This document shows, piece by piece, positions 31,706-43,700 of a DNA stretch of 64,000 nucleotides. This DNA is from Ancylostoma caninum (lineage: Eukaryota > Nematoda > Chromadorea > Rhabditida > Ancylostomatidae). The notes under the pieces were generated by a model. That model worked only from the letters and a program-made list of their open reading frames with translations. It had not been told where the DNA came from and did no database searches. A program made the translations under genes and the position numbers. The stretch lies in the NCBI GenBank assembly GCA_037903475.1, contig JBAJFG010000472.1:434001-498000 (forward strand), given 5' to 3'. Numbering within the stretch: the first letter of the stretch is position 1; every line of letters begins with the position of its first letter.

Positions 31706-32587
31706 AATGCATTGCGCCTCACACCCTGGTTTCCTCTACGATATCACTGGCCTTCGATGCATAAGGCTGTTTTCCTTACCCACAGTGAAATTCCATGAAA
31801 AATTCTAGTAATTTCCAATAAATTGGAATAATTTCAGGCTAAACATTCTCCTCCTCCCTCTCGTGGGTCGTCCATCATCTCTTGCACCTTTGTCAAACGT
31901 GACAATAGTACTAATGCACTAATCGTGAACTCGCACAAAACACATGATTTCTTATGCGTCGCGCTCAAAAAAGCGATGGATCGTGGCCAGCGATCCTGCT
32001 AAGCACCTCATACGCGGCACTGAACGTCAGTTGTCGGTGCCATGTGGTTGACATGTGGTGAAAAGAGGCTAGCTTAGCCGTTTGATGGCCACACTAAAAG
32101 GACACTGTTATCCTAAATTTGAGGATCTGGAATGGAGTGCTGCAAGTAGGGGCTTAGAATCTGTGGAAGGGCAGACTTTTTCAGGATTCGTAACTTGAAA
32201 ATGCAGTATTTTGCTGACATGAAGTGAAAATCCAATATTTCTAAATATGCAAGGAATTATAAAGATCTTCCAGTAAAAAAAATGTTTATCGCTTATTTGG
32301 GCGGTTGTTATGTCGATATTTTTTTTGAAAGTTTGCTGCTTAGAGATTCCCGGCAGCTATGCTACCTAGACTGCATGCATTTGCGCATAAAAATTCCATT
32401 TTTCTTCCTGAATTTTTTTCTTAAACTATAAAACAAACAAACATCCAAAATTTCCTGTATTGATCGTGAAAGGAAATTTCCAGAAAATGCCTTTAGATTA
32501 CAAATTATCAAATGTGGTTGTAATAACGCACATTACCCACACTTTACACATCTTAACTTGTCTGCGATCCTTTTTTCTCTGTGCCTT

Positions 32588-32712
32588 AATGCGCCACTGA
32601 GATTACCCATGGTAAACACATTACCGTACCCAAATTTGCCCTTCATCTACCACCCATCACCATGTTTACTCGTACGTGACGTTGTTTATATGCAGCTGCT
32701 ACCCAGGATGAT
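32588..32712. repeat. GGTAA-family repeat, CCATGGTAAAC subtype
   Basis: Starts near ACTGAGATTACCCATGGTAA and runs through CATGTTTACTCGTACGTGAC. Subtype shared with 34612, 35150 and 36030. Confidence 0.7.
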
Positions 32713-33068
32713 CACAACCACGGATATAAATGGGTATGTTTTGATATCTTACACCCCCAGAATCCTGTGCCGGTCCTGTTAGGAGGTGGGAGTGTCGGGG
32801 GTGAGTGGTAGAGAGTGAGGGAGGAATGACCTACGGTTATAAGTGGGGAAGAAGCACCTAAATGACTAGAATTTCAAATTTAATTAAATCTAAACTTATG
32901 AAGACTTGGTTTTGAACTCAAGTTGACTTCATGTTCTTGAAAATGGATATTAAAAATAGTGAAATGTAACATAAGAAGAAATAAAATGCTAAGGGTGCCC
33001 TGCTCTACGCTATAAAACATCATATTCCCATATATATGATGTACCCTATCCTGGAATGCAACATTATA

Positions 33069-33243
33069 CAAGGAACTTCAAACGACCGTGTGCAAGGGGC
33101 GGGACCGCGACACGGCTCTCTTGGGCAGAGACACAGAGGCCTTGCAGCTGGCTCTGCTCGTCTGCTTCTGCCAGTAGCAGAGAACGTGACTGCTACGCCG
33201 CGCCGCGGTACCCGCCCTTTGCACATGGCCGTTTTGAGTTCCC
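33069..33243. mobile_element. TA-flanked MITE, GTGCAAGGGGCGGG family
   Basis: Left GGAACTTCAAACGACCGTG...GGGGCGGGACCGCG pairs with right CGCGGTACCCGCCCTTTGC...GGCCGTTTTGAGTTCC. TA at 33067-33068 and 33244-33245. Confidence 0.88.
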
Positions 33244-33360
33244 TATATGAGAAATGTTTCGAATTGTTGTGCAATTATCCTCAAAATAAGGCGGACTACG
33301 CGCGTGGCGGGACCTACTCTCTCTCTCTTTCTCACTTGAAGCATGGCCTTACCATACATA

Positions 33361-33521
33361 CATGGAGCGTCAATCACGATTGCACCTCCCGCAGCCTGGA
33401 GTGCCGCACCACCTGCGCGGCGCGGCGAGGCAGCACCTGACATCCACAGTGCTCAACCGCGTCGCTTGGATGATGCGGCGCTGCAGGTCGCAGTAGGTGC
33501 AATCGTGATTGACGCTCCCTG
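33361..33521. mobile_element. TA-flanked MITE, GGAGCGTCAATCACG ends
   Basis: CATGGAGCGTCAATCACGAT...GCACC and GGTGC...ATCGTGATTGACGCTCCCTG are 26-base inverted ends, one mismatch apart, with TA on each side. GC-rich interior (GCGCGGCGCGGCG). Confidence 0.93.
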
Positions 33522-33816
33522 TATCCTACCCTTGGGTGCCGCCTCGCTTCTTGGACCGCTGCGCTGGAGGATCCCGCACGCAATCCAGGAATTATTCCGA
33601 GGCAGACTTCATACATATCACATCAAATCGATAGAAAAAATTAGGTATTTTTTCAATTTTTTTTATTTATTGCACAACCTTCCCACCACTACCATCATTG
33701 CTACCCAAGAATTTTCGGATTTGCTGTGTTCAGGTGGAATTCTCCCATAATATATATTATGTTTATATATACGTAGGTATGGGATAAATTAGCCGGTGTT
33801 TCATGTCCATATTCAT

Positions 33817-34077
33817 CAGTGGCGGACGCAGAAAGTGGGCATGAGAGGGGGAGGGGGGCGTGGGAAAAAAACGGGGGTCCAGATGGAAGATTAAATTAAT
33901 GAGAATCTTAAGTATAAAAACGAATAGGTAATAAAAAATATTTAAAACTAATGATAAAAATAAACTATCAAAAATGAACCAATGCAAGATTTTTATTTGT
34001 TTTGTAAAGTAATTTCAAAAATTTGGCCACCGATTCTCGGGGGGGGGGGGGGTGATCCCAGCCTGCGCCCGCCATGG
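33817..34077. mobile_element. hAT-like MITE, CAGTGGCGGACGCAG ends
   Basis: Begins CAGTGGCGGACGCAGAAAGT and ends CTGCGCCCGCCATGG. Flanks ATATTCAT and ATATCCAT agree at 7 of 8 bases, a hAT-type target duplication. Body matches 36164-36435. Confidence 0.9.
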
Positions 34078-34611
34078 ATATCCATTTTACTACCATTATT
34101 CATCGCTGGTACTAGGTATTTCAAAGTTTCATATAATTCCTGTTTTTCGGTCAACTAGTCCTGCGACAATGCACCACCCTCTGAACGCGGTATGTTTACT
34201 AGTTGTACTCCTGCCAGCCGGCGCCAACAACGTGTAGATGCTTGTGACGCTTGTCGTGGTGTGTACACTGACGTCGTTTTTCGTCTCTTTAAACACTTTT
34301 CCTCTTATTCCCATTTGTCGTCGCCTGTCACTGCTGAGAAATGATGTTTTTGTTTTTTGGAGCCAAGTGACGAATGGCTGGGACTAGCTAATTCGACTTG
34401 AAGATGGTGCTGCTAATAGCACTGGCCTCTATGCTTCTATCAGTTCTTGGTAAAACATGTGGGTTTTTTGGAGAGTGTTGCTTTTTCCAGAGAACTTATG
34501 CTGAGATAATGTATTCAAAAAAGTCACCATTTAGCCTATTGTTTCGTTGTAGGGTAATTGAATGTGCATAAGGTAACATTTTACCTCGCCTACCTTACCA
34601 GCAACTGGGCC

Positions 34612-34775
34612 CGAATGCATCGCTTGATTACCCATGGTAAACATGTTAACGTACCCAGATTTATCCTTTTCCGTGCGCCCACCTTCATGTTTACCCATGC
34701 GTAACTTTGCCTATACCGTGCTGCTGCCCATCGCTATGGGATTACCCAACCTTCCGATGATGCATCCGGGGCGTG
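34612..34775. repeat. GGTAA-family repeat, CCATGGTAAAC subtype
   Basis: From CCGAATGCATCGCTTGATTA to CCGATGATGCATCCGG, with both ends recognisable. Confidence 0.75.
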
Positions 34776-34789
34776 TTCTACCAGCCCAG

Positions 34790-34972
34790 AACCCGAGGTG
34801 GTATTCATTATTGAATTACCCCTTGGTAACCACAATAACCCTCAAAGTTTACCCTTTTTGACGATCATCAAAGAGGTTACCCCAAGTTATGGGGTAAGGA
34901 ACAAGGTATTCTAGACCTGTATACGACACCTCCAACTTTACCAAGGGGCCTCATACTCACTGGTTAAAGTTT
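34790..34972 (+). repeat. Composite repeat (CTCATAC...TTGACGATCATC), forward copy
   Basis: The stretch from AAAGTTTACCCTTTTTGACG to AAGGGGCCTCATACTCA recurs in reverse complement at 36464-36672. Confidence 0.8.
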
Positions 34973-35008
34973 ACCTTTGCTCTCAGTGATGGATGACACC
35001 ATCTGAGC

Positions 35009-35118
35009 CTGGATGCATCCCTGATATTACCCAGGGTAAACGTAAACGCTTCTGTTAACGATGGGTAAGTTTGTGCGGTGTCAACATGTTTGTCCCGAGC
35101 AATCTCAAGTGTTGCATG
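35009..35118. repeat. GGTAA-family repeat copy
   Basis: From CCTGGATGCATCCCTGATAT to CAATCTCAAGTGTTGCATG, with GTTAACGATGGGTAAGTTTG inside. Confidence 0.8.
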
Positions 35119-35149
35119 AGCTCCCGGATGCGCCATTGTAAGGATTTTT

Positions 35150-35282
35150 AATCTTATACTCATGGCTAGCAGCTGGGTATAGACAACGTCACACATAGGT
35201 GAATATGTTGATGGGTGCCACGTCAAGGACAGATGTTGGTACGTTACCGCGTTTACCATGGATAATCTCAATGCAGCTGGAC
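35150..35282 (-). repeat. GGTAA-family repeat, CCATGGTAAAC subtype, reversed
   Basis: From GCAGCTGGGTATAGACAACG to CCATGGATAATCTCAATGC; the reverse complement of the 32588 arrangement. Confidence 0.75.
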
Positions 35283-36029
35283 ACTGACACAATACTTTCA
35301 AAATTTTCACAGTATCAACTAGAATTTTGCCGGTGTAAGCTTCCGGAATCCATAGAATATGGAAGAGAAGGATAAAAACTGGCCGAAAAACATAAATGGT
35401 GAAGAAAATTTTCTCCGTATTTCGAGTGACGACGCTCATTTTCGCTTTTTAGCTGTGTGTCCTGAGAACAAAAAAAATTACACTGTATGTCTTAGGTAAA
35501 AAATGATGATCCATCACTTCCTGACAAAAAAAAAACTTTTGTGCCCGATAGAGTTCACCTCGTGTATTTGAAATATGGCAACCTAAAACTGAACAAAATA
35601 ACAAAATTATATGCTCTTTCGGACACTTACAGCTCCTTTTTTTTGAAGTTTTTCCATAATTCCTCACCTGCAGAAAACACGACAAGGAAGATATATAATA
35701 GGAGTATTTGTGACTTAGATGTTTTCAAGAACCAGTTAGGTCTACTAGAAAAATCCATGGAAATTTCCTGCGCTGGAGACTGGTTGTAGTGAATTTCTCA
35801 AGAGGACCCGTTCTCATACAGCAAATATGTAGGCATTTCTTACCCAGTTGTGACGATTTACTCATGATTTACCATTGGGATTGTTGCAACGTGACGTCAC
35901 AGGCTTAGAGAGCGTGACGTAGCTACGAATGCCTAGCAGAATTAGCAACACTGGCAGATCCGGTTGATTTCGCATAGCATCACGTCGCTACATTCATAAA
36001 AAGCGGCCATATCTCCTGAGCACGGCCGC

Positions 36030-36163
36030 AGAATTGAGATTACCCACGGTAACTGCGCCAACGTACCCAGACTTACCATTTACCAGGCATCCATCAATGT
36101 TTACCTATATGTGGCGTTGCGTATACCTCATTGCAATATATGGGTAATCATATACCTATGTGA
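36030..36163 (+). repeat. GGTAA-family repeat interrupted by hAT insertion
   Basis: Starts AATTGAGATTACCCACGGTA. At 36163 it is broken by the hAT element, and related sequence resumes at 36444. Confidence 0.75.
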
Positions 36164-36435
36164 CAGTGGCGGACGCAGAAAGTGGGCGGGAGGGGGGGCG
36201 TGGGAAGAAAAGTGGGGTCTCCGCCGTTTTGGGGACCCAGACGGAAAATAAAATTAATAATAGTATTAATTATAATAATAAACAATAAATAAAAAATATA
36301 TTAAAAATAATAATAAAAATAAACAATTAAAAATAAACTAACACAAGATTTTTATTTGTATTGTAAAGTAATTTCGAAAATTTGGCGACCCATTCTCGGG
36401 GAGGGGGCGCGCCCCCCCCCCTGCGTCCGCCACTG
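36164..36435. mobile_element. hAT-like MITE with exact 8-bp target duplication
   Basis: 272 bp with ends CAGTGGCGGACGCAG and CTGCGTCCGCCACTG, a perfect 15-base inverted repeat. CTATGTGA is present exactly on both sides (36156-36163, 36436-36443). No transposase; an A/T-rich core and a C-run near the right end. Confidence 0.97.
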
Positions 36436-36463
36436 CTATGTGATGCTAGTCATCACCGGGATT

Positions 36464-36672
36464 GAAGGTAAGCGTTTACCGCTGGGTATGAGGCTCCTTG
36501 GTCAAGTTGAGGGTATACATGGTACATATGTCTAGAATAGCTTGTACTTTATCCAATAGGTAGTGTGTAGCCTCTTGGATGATTGTCAAAAAAGGGTAAA
36601 CTTTGTGGGTAATCGTGATTACCACCGATGGTCATGAAATTACCCGTTCTTCCAATGCATGCGGACCCTTTG
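36464..36672 (-). repeat. Composite repeat, reverse copy
   Basis: Reverse complement of 34790-34972 (GAGGCTCCTTGGTCAAGTTG...GTCAAAAAAGGGTAAACTTT), ending near CAATGCATGCGGACC. Confidence 0.8.
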
Positions 36673-37608
36673 CCGTCAGATACGGCCACTAACCCCTAGG
36701 CAGGCCATAATGGGCGATCGATACCATATTGCGTCCCCGGTATGTGTAGCCGCTATTCTTTACACATGACCTTTGTTCCTACAAAATAAAATTTAAATGA
36801 AGATAATCAATTTGTAAGCAGTGCCCCATTCTATTTCAGGGATTCGCTCATAATTTAATGCGTTTGAAAGCCCTAAGTCCGCAATTTCCCGTAAAAACTG
36901 AAAGCAACACCAAAACACAACAACAATTAATCACATGTATTTTACACTGCAACTTACATCTTTTCGAGTGATCATTTACAACTTTTAGTAAATAAATTTC
37001 TCTCCTAAAACATTAACACTGCACTGAAAAAACCCTACTTTCTGTGCCAACCCAGATGAGAATGCATGATTGAATGTTAAAAATCGATACGGAATTCCAC
37101 TACACGCACACATAGAATGCATTGTGTACGGGGCGCACCACGTGTGACACCTCCCGACTGAATGGCTATTAGCGATAAGCGTTGGCAGCACACATGAAGA
37201 GAAACGAAAAAAAAAAAACGAAATGTAAAAACAACTGGACACGATAAAACATCTCTAGTCAAAAATTTAAAAAAAAAGACGGAGAAAGGTACAAAAAAAT
37301 GAAATACACGAAATAAAAACTCGACATGAAATCACAACCTACTGAGAATTGAGACAAAAAAAAAATGGAAAAAATGAGGGGGGGGGGTTGAAAGTGTACA
37401 AATCACTACGGTTTCATGGACTACCGGGATATCAACTAAAACAATTACATACAATACATCATATAGCCAGTACCGTAAGGCAAATATTTACATCACAGCT
37501 CGTCACCTAACCATACATCTACACACATCATAAGGCAGGGAGTACTGTATCGGCTTAGTGTCAGTTTGCCGTGTTAGCTGTCGTTAGCGCTGTCTCGTTT
37601 TAGAGCAG

Positions 37609-37751
37609 TTAGAATATCGATGGGCAACCCGACCAATCGCCTTTCTCTTTACAATCCCAATATGCACCAAGGAATTTGTGGATCAGTGTGCCCGTCAGTT
37701 CATCCTGAGTCTTTTGGAACCATTTCGGCTGGTATTCTTCGTAGGAGAGGC
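37609..37751 (-). CDS. OSBP exon 18 (C-terminus and stop)
   Basis: ATATTTAG acceptor; TAA at 37609-37611. YWDCKEKGDWSGCPSIF corresponds to YWECKEKQDWSSCPDIF, so the protein is full length. Confidence 0.97.
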
Positions 37752-40700
37752 CTAAATATGCACAAATCAATAAAAGAAATAGTTCAACAGTGAAAAAAAA
37801 AGACAATAATGATAGGAGAATCAGTGTATTCCCTCGTATTTAGGAATTAAAAGTATAAAAACATAACTACTTTGAAAATGATCGCAGCACATCTCGATGT
37901 AGGTGTAGCGTTGTATCTGAAAAGGGCACGGCGCTGTGATTGGTCACTTGGACAAAATGACCAATAACAGAACTCGGTAGCCCCGCCCCTTCCCGGTACT
38001 CGCTCCACGCCCATTTACCACAAAGGAGAAGCTCGAATAAACTACGGAGTAATAGGATATTTCCAGGTGTAAGCAGCTGATCGAACTCATTTGGTACTCC
38101 CAGCGATTCCATGTAGAAGCTCTGTCTAAAGCTATCTAAAGCTAAATTTTTGAAATGGACTGTACTTCTCACCAAAAACACGAGAAAATGAGTGGGCAAG
38201 ATCTTTTTTTTCGAGATTTTATATAGTAAGACTGCTGAGCTCTGGAATTTCACCTAAAATGCTTAACAGCTGACGCAAATTTTAACTACGGGTTAATCGC
38301 ATTTCCAAAAAAAAAACTAGTTTCTATGGAAAGGCGTGTACAGGCGCACACTTGAGTGATCTAACATTACTATCCAATTACCTATTGACAGCAAAAAAAG
38401 AAAGATACCAGGGGCTAGATGCGTTATTGAAGCCACTCAGGGTGAACGTATTGACGCCCGATAACGATGGGTAAACTTCTATGGTGTTAACACGTTTACC
38501 CAGGGTAATACTGATGATGCAAGCGACCCATGGATAGCAGATAACGGTCCCAATTATTACACTACGATATACTACTCATTTTAAGAAATTTCTCTGAAAA
38601 TAAATAATAATAGCCCATAAATTTTCACATGATTGCTTCCTTATCGTTTTTCTTTCTATTTTCGGGCAATCTTCCGATCAAATTACGCGGACATCCATAA
38701 AATATGGCGTTTTCTCGTATAATATCGACATATTAAGGACCTATTGCGTGAATCTTCCACGCCGGCCCGAACGCACCAATCTCCATTAGACTTTTTCTAT
38801 AAAATGCTTGATAGTATTCCCCCAGTCGTTAAATACTAGCTCTTCAAGAACGTTCTTATCCAGAAAGTTTTGAAAAGTTGCAAGAAATCTCATAATTACG
38901 TAGCGGAACGGTTGAAATAGTAATTCAAAGCTCAAGTAAAAGTTCCTAAACAAACAAATGGAACAAAAAAAAAGACTAGTCATACCTTGCTGCATCGCCT
39001 TTTCCATCTCTGCTTCTCGTTTTCTCCGTACTGCTCGTTGTTTCTCTTCTAATTGCAGCTTCTTCTTATTAGCTTCATCCCATCTGTAAGAATCTAATCC
39101 TCTATAACAATACTCACAGTTCTCCGAATACAGCATTACAATAAGCCAGAACTACGTTTATAAATTGAGTTCTGTAACAGGTAGGATCAAAAACCACTAA
39201 CCGGCCTTCCTCCATTAGCCGCTGATCTGGTCGTAACCGACTATCCGTCGGTGCTACACCCGGTTCTGGCTCGTTTAGTTCGATGGCTAGTCGGGTGAAG
39301 TTGTGCATTCTTTCAGAACCGGGACTGAAATCGAAAAATTGGAAAAAAAAGCAAAAACGAGAATGAGCTGTAAAGAATAGGTAATTCGTAAAATATAATG
39401 AAAGCAAGCTAAAAATAAGGATTTTAAAAGGTTTTTCTTTTATTTGATGGATAGAACCTCAACAGTGCATGAGAGCAATTTTTCTTTTTCAATATTTTCG
39501 GAAACGAAAGATCTACGTGAGGATTTCCATATCCCAGGCAATATACACAATTTTACAACATAAACTGACTAAGTAAGTCAAAGGTAAATCAACGCACTAT
39601 GGTGGATTAACAGTCCAGATACGCTGTGGCTCCGAGTCCGTCTCAATCTTCGTCTTCTCTCCGCTCCCAGTACTCCTTATCACTTTGTACATGTCTACAC
39701 ACTTATCCCATGTGCCTTGAACAACCAATTGCGGCTCTCCGTCCGAGTTTTCCACCACACCGTAGATCTGTAACAGTGGATACGAATAGCCAATCAGAGA
39801 TGGAGAATTAGACGCTAACTAACCTTCCTAGGGGTCTCGCGGCTGAAATACGAATATGGGAAAAACTTCACCACACACTTGTCACCAGTGCCATGGTTAA
39901 TTATTTCCATGTCACCGTGGTTATCTATCCACAATTTGCCAACAATAATATTGTGCACAGTGGTTGTAATCTAAATCAGAATAGGTAATCGCTCTTCTAA
40001 GCCCCTCGTCAAATCCACAAAAAAAGCACCTTCTTGTACGAATAGTGATTTTTCGTGCCTGGGAAGAACACGTGGGTGTAGCCGACCGGTATCACTGACA
40101 GATATTTGCCTCGGAAACGGCTTGTCATCGTAAAATCCTGGTACATCACCCATCCGTTGCCTTCGGCATGGTGTGCGGCCGCCGGAGGATGGTGGGAAAC
40201 CTGGATAATGGCGCGATTATTCATTCCGAAATAGCGAAGTGACGGAAAATAAATGAAGCGGAGGAGGAGGAAATTGATCTAGAAATATAATTTTACCTAG
40301 CGTACCACTTAGAGGCAGCCTTTTCCGCCAATTTGGCCCGTGAGACTTTTTGAATGGATAATTATAACCACTAGAAGACGCTTATTATGGTATCCATGAT
40401 GTCATGCAGAAAGTGTTGATGACCCCCTTCTGGGCCTATTTTTCTTTTGTGGGAGGTAGAGGCGGGCCATCCAAGGGAATGCTAGGTATCTGTCACACGC
40501 CCCTGCGATGCTGGAACAGGGCACAATGCATATTTACGCCCAACGACAAGGCATACATGACAGATGCCGCACATTCCCACGGAGACCCCGCCCCAAATTG
40601 CCCCGAAATAGAGAGCTTAAAAATGGATTTTTCAGCATTTTCATAGCCTAACATTTATACCATTCGACTCCAACTGTATTAAAATATCGAAAAGTTAAGT

Positions 40701-43700
40701 GAAACGGAACATTTCCTCCAAGATAACGAAGCTATATGAGGGTGAAAACTGAGCCGAATCCAAAAAATTGTGCACCTGTTCCGTTATACTTCGCCATCCC
40801 AGGTCCATGGTTCGATCACACTCGTAGGTCTCCCCCAGAAGCGGATTGAACGGCTTATTGGTGCGGTTTCCAGTAGTGGAATAGTTGCTGACCGCATAGG
40901 CAGCGACGTACGCCATTTGTTGGAATGGCTCCTAAATAAGAGAAAATCAAACAGCTAATGAAAAAAGAAAAACAGTAAGGAAAACTAAAGAAGTCGAATA
41001 AAACCAATCGAACAAAGCCATACCAAAGTGGATGCCGTCTCAAGCAATGACGCATACTCCAAATCCTCAGTGATCCTCTGCAGCACTGACAACGGTTCAC
41101 TGAAGTTCACCTAAACCAGGGGCAACAGTGTGGCAGCCACATTTCCACAACTCGATATCCTGAACACTCACTGGCATTGGAATCTTCGACAGCTCCTTGC
41201 CGATACAGTTTTTCATTATCGACCACAGATTAATCGGGAGATCGGGACGATCCGGAATGGTAGTCCGCCGCTCGCGTCCGGCACGCGCACGTGCTGTCGC
41301 GTTGCGTGACGGCGTAAATGACGAAGGCGCAGATGCCATGCTAGCAGCTGCACTCGGCGGCACGTCATTCAACGTTGCAAACGACTCCGAATCCGAATTC
41401 TGATTCGATCCATGTCTTCTGAAAAGCGAAGGAAAACGGTAAACGTTTAAAAGAAGAAAAGAAAAACAGGAAGACAAAAGCGTTTCTAATACAAAAGAAA
41501 AATTTTGAAAAAAAAAATTCGCAGTCATTGCTCGGGAAACCATAAACCACGAAAAACTGGTCCATGGAGAGATAAGATCAATAAAAATGACTGCTCGCGT
41601 GGTCATCACGAAAGTTTTTCTTCTTTTTTTTTCGACAAATGGACCAAGAAATGGGCACTGACATCCAAAACTCCGCAAATAAATTTAATTACGCATTCAA
41701 ACAAAAGAAGATCAATATAAGATAACAGTCGTGATCAATGAGTGTAAGATTAATCTGTTTCCTCATGGAAACCTGGATAACCAAGATGCAGTGCACCATT
41801 AACTACAGCTGCCAGACAAAGCATGGGAATTATTACAAGATATACGCTTTTACCCAGAAAAATTTCAAATTTCCAGTCATTCCAAGACAATCGGGAGAAG
41901 AGCGGTGGGGGTTGTCCCGAATCGCTGGACCTTCATCACCCCGCCCACAGAGCCTTGGATGACCTGGACCAAAACCGACAACCACCCATTACCACTCGCA
42001 CTGCGATTACTAACAATTCGGACAAGTAATCCTGGATAACCGCGGACGTTACTAATAAACCAGTCCGCACTCGCAACAGCGTAAGTGCATGGAAATTTTC
42101 AGGCGGATGAATGGCTCATGAATCATCCATACATAGCCGTCTGCAGTGGAAGTTTTTTTTACGGAAAAAAAGTATTGATTTCAGGGCAAACAGCAAATTA
42201 GCACTCAGTAACTGCGCAGAACGATATCTGGAAAATAAGAAAAAAAAACAACAAATTTGCTTTAGGAGAGGTGATGTATTGAATTGAATGTGATGGAACA
42301 AAAATTTAAAAAATGAACAAATTTGAGGCAAAAAATGTGGTAGTATCCGGCGCAAAATTCGGAGAACTATTCATCCTCGGTCCCGTTCAAATGCAAGTAC
42401 GGCAATATGTTTTTCGCTGAGCCCTTTGGCGCACGATAACACCTTTTCTCACAATTGATCAAATGAAAGCTGCATTTGTAAGTAGATTCTCATTTTCTCC
42501 GTGGTCGTACTTTGCTCTGTATCATTCACATTCTCACATTCGCTCTATTCAACATCCTGTTATAGGAAAAAAAACGCGAACGCATACGGGGGGGGGGGTG
42601 GGGGTGGACTTTATTTGGTTGCGCGTGCTACCATGGGCCGTGTGAATCATTGAGATAAACCAGGGTAAACGCCATGTTAACATCCCCAAAATTTACCCGT
42701 CGCTAACGCTAATCGGGGGTCAACGCGTTCACCCTGGACCCGGATGCATAATTGAGATTACCCAGGGTAAACGTGTTGCTGCCACATAAATTCAAACATC
42801 GTTAACATGGCTATCAACACGTTTACCCTAGGTAATCTTAATCATGGATGCGAACCCTGGAATATCTCAAAAGCGCATTCGGGCCAGGATGGCAGCTGCT
42901 CTTCAGCAAAGAGGTAATAGCGAGAAAGGCATTAGTTGCGGGTGTGAGGCTGGTAGGCAGGGCCAACAGGGGCATCGCAACCTGAAGTTCCATTTAATCA
43001 CGACTACAAGTATTTCCCTGGTAAACTGTGCAAGTCGAGAAAATCACCAAACTTCTTGATAAACTCCTGCTTACCTTCACATGATTCGTACATTTTCAAG
43101 ATGACTGGATCATTTCGCTTAAATTCCGAGCAAATTCAATAGTTTTTGCTCAAATTTCTCAAATATTTCATCTGTTTTCCTGCTCCGTTGCTCAAATCCT
43201 TCAGAATTTAGGCGGTTAACCAGCAGCGAACTCAATGGAGAAATAAAATTTGGAATCAAATGTAGGAATTCAACGATAGTAAAAGGAGCAAACACAAGGA
43301 GATCTTGCACGTTTCAACACACTAAATCATATGTTTTTTTTTTGAATTTTGTCCATATTATCCACCGTTTCAGAATTTTTTCTGTTTTGGGCCCATAAAG
43401 TATGGGATACTTGAAAATCTCGGGAATAATCTGGTGTTTTCTTCCTCACAGAAGAACGTAGTGTGAAAAACATAAGAAAAATCGTTTTAATGAGTGACAG
43501 CGAAAAAAGAAATGAGTCAATGATGGTATGATCTTGAGAAAAAAAAACAATTATTAAAATTAAACAGAAAATAAGCGAAACAGGATTTTACTTTGCAGAA
43601 TCATAGAAGAAAGGTGATATTAAAATCCAATTCAGTCCAAAACTCCTACCAAACGCACAATCCCCCTCCCCTCACCTATGCAAAGAATACGACGTCAAGG

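Larger units (their letters stand above)
25823..37608. other. Intergenic region between SMG6 and OSBP (11.8 kb)
   Basis: No exon with recognisable homology and consistent splice sites was found on either strand. It is packed with MITEs between 26.5 and 36.7 kb. A GC-rich patch at 29730-29850 and a purine-rich tract at 29290-29400 (plus strand) are the other notable features. Confidence 0.6.

Noticed and set aside
25823..37608. SMG6 as downstream gene of an operon with OSBP
   Set aside because: The genes share a strand and SMG6 has a leader-like acceptor, but 11.8 kb separates them, far beyond nematode operon spacing.
41097..41678. 193-codon minus-strand frame as a single exon
   Set aside because: Only 41172-41418 is coding (OSBP exon 10); the rest is intron read-through on either side.
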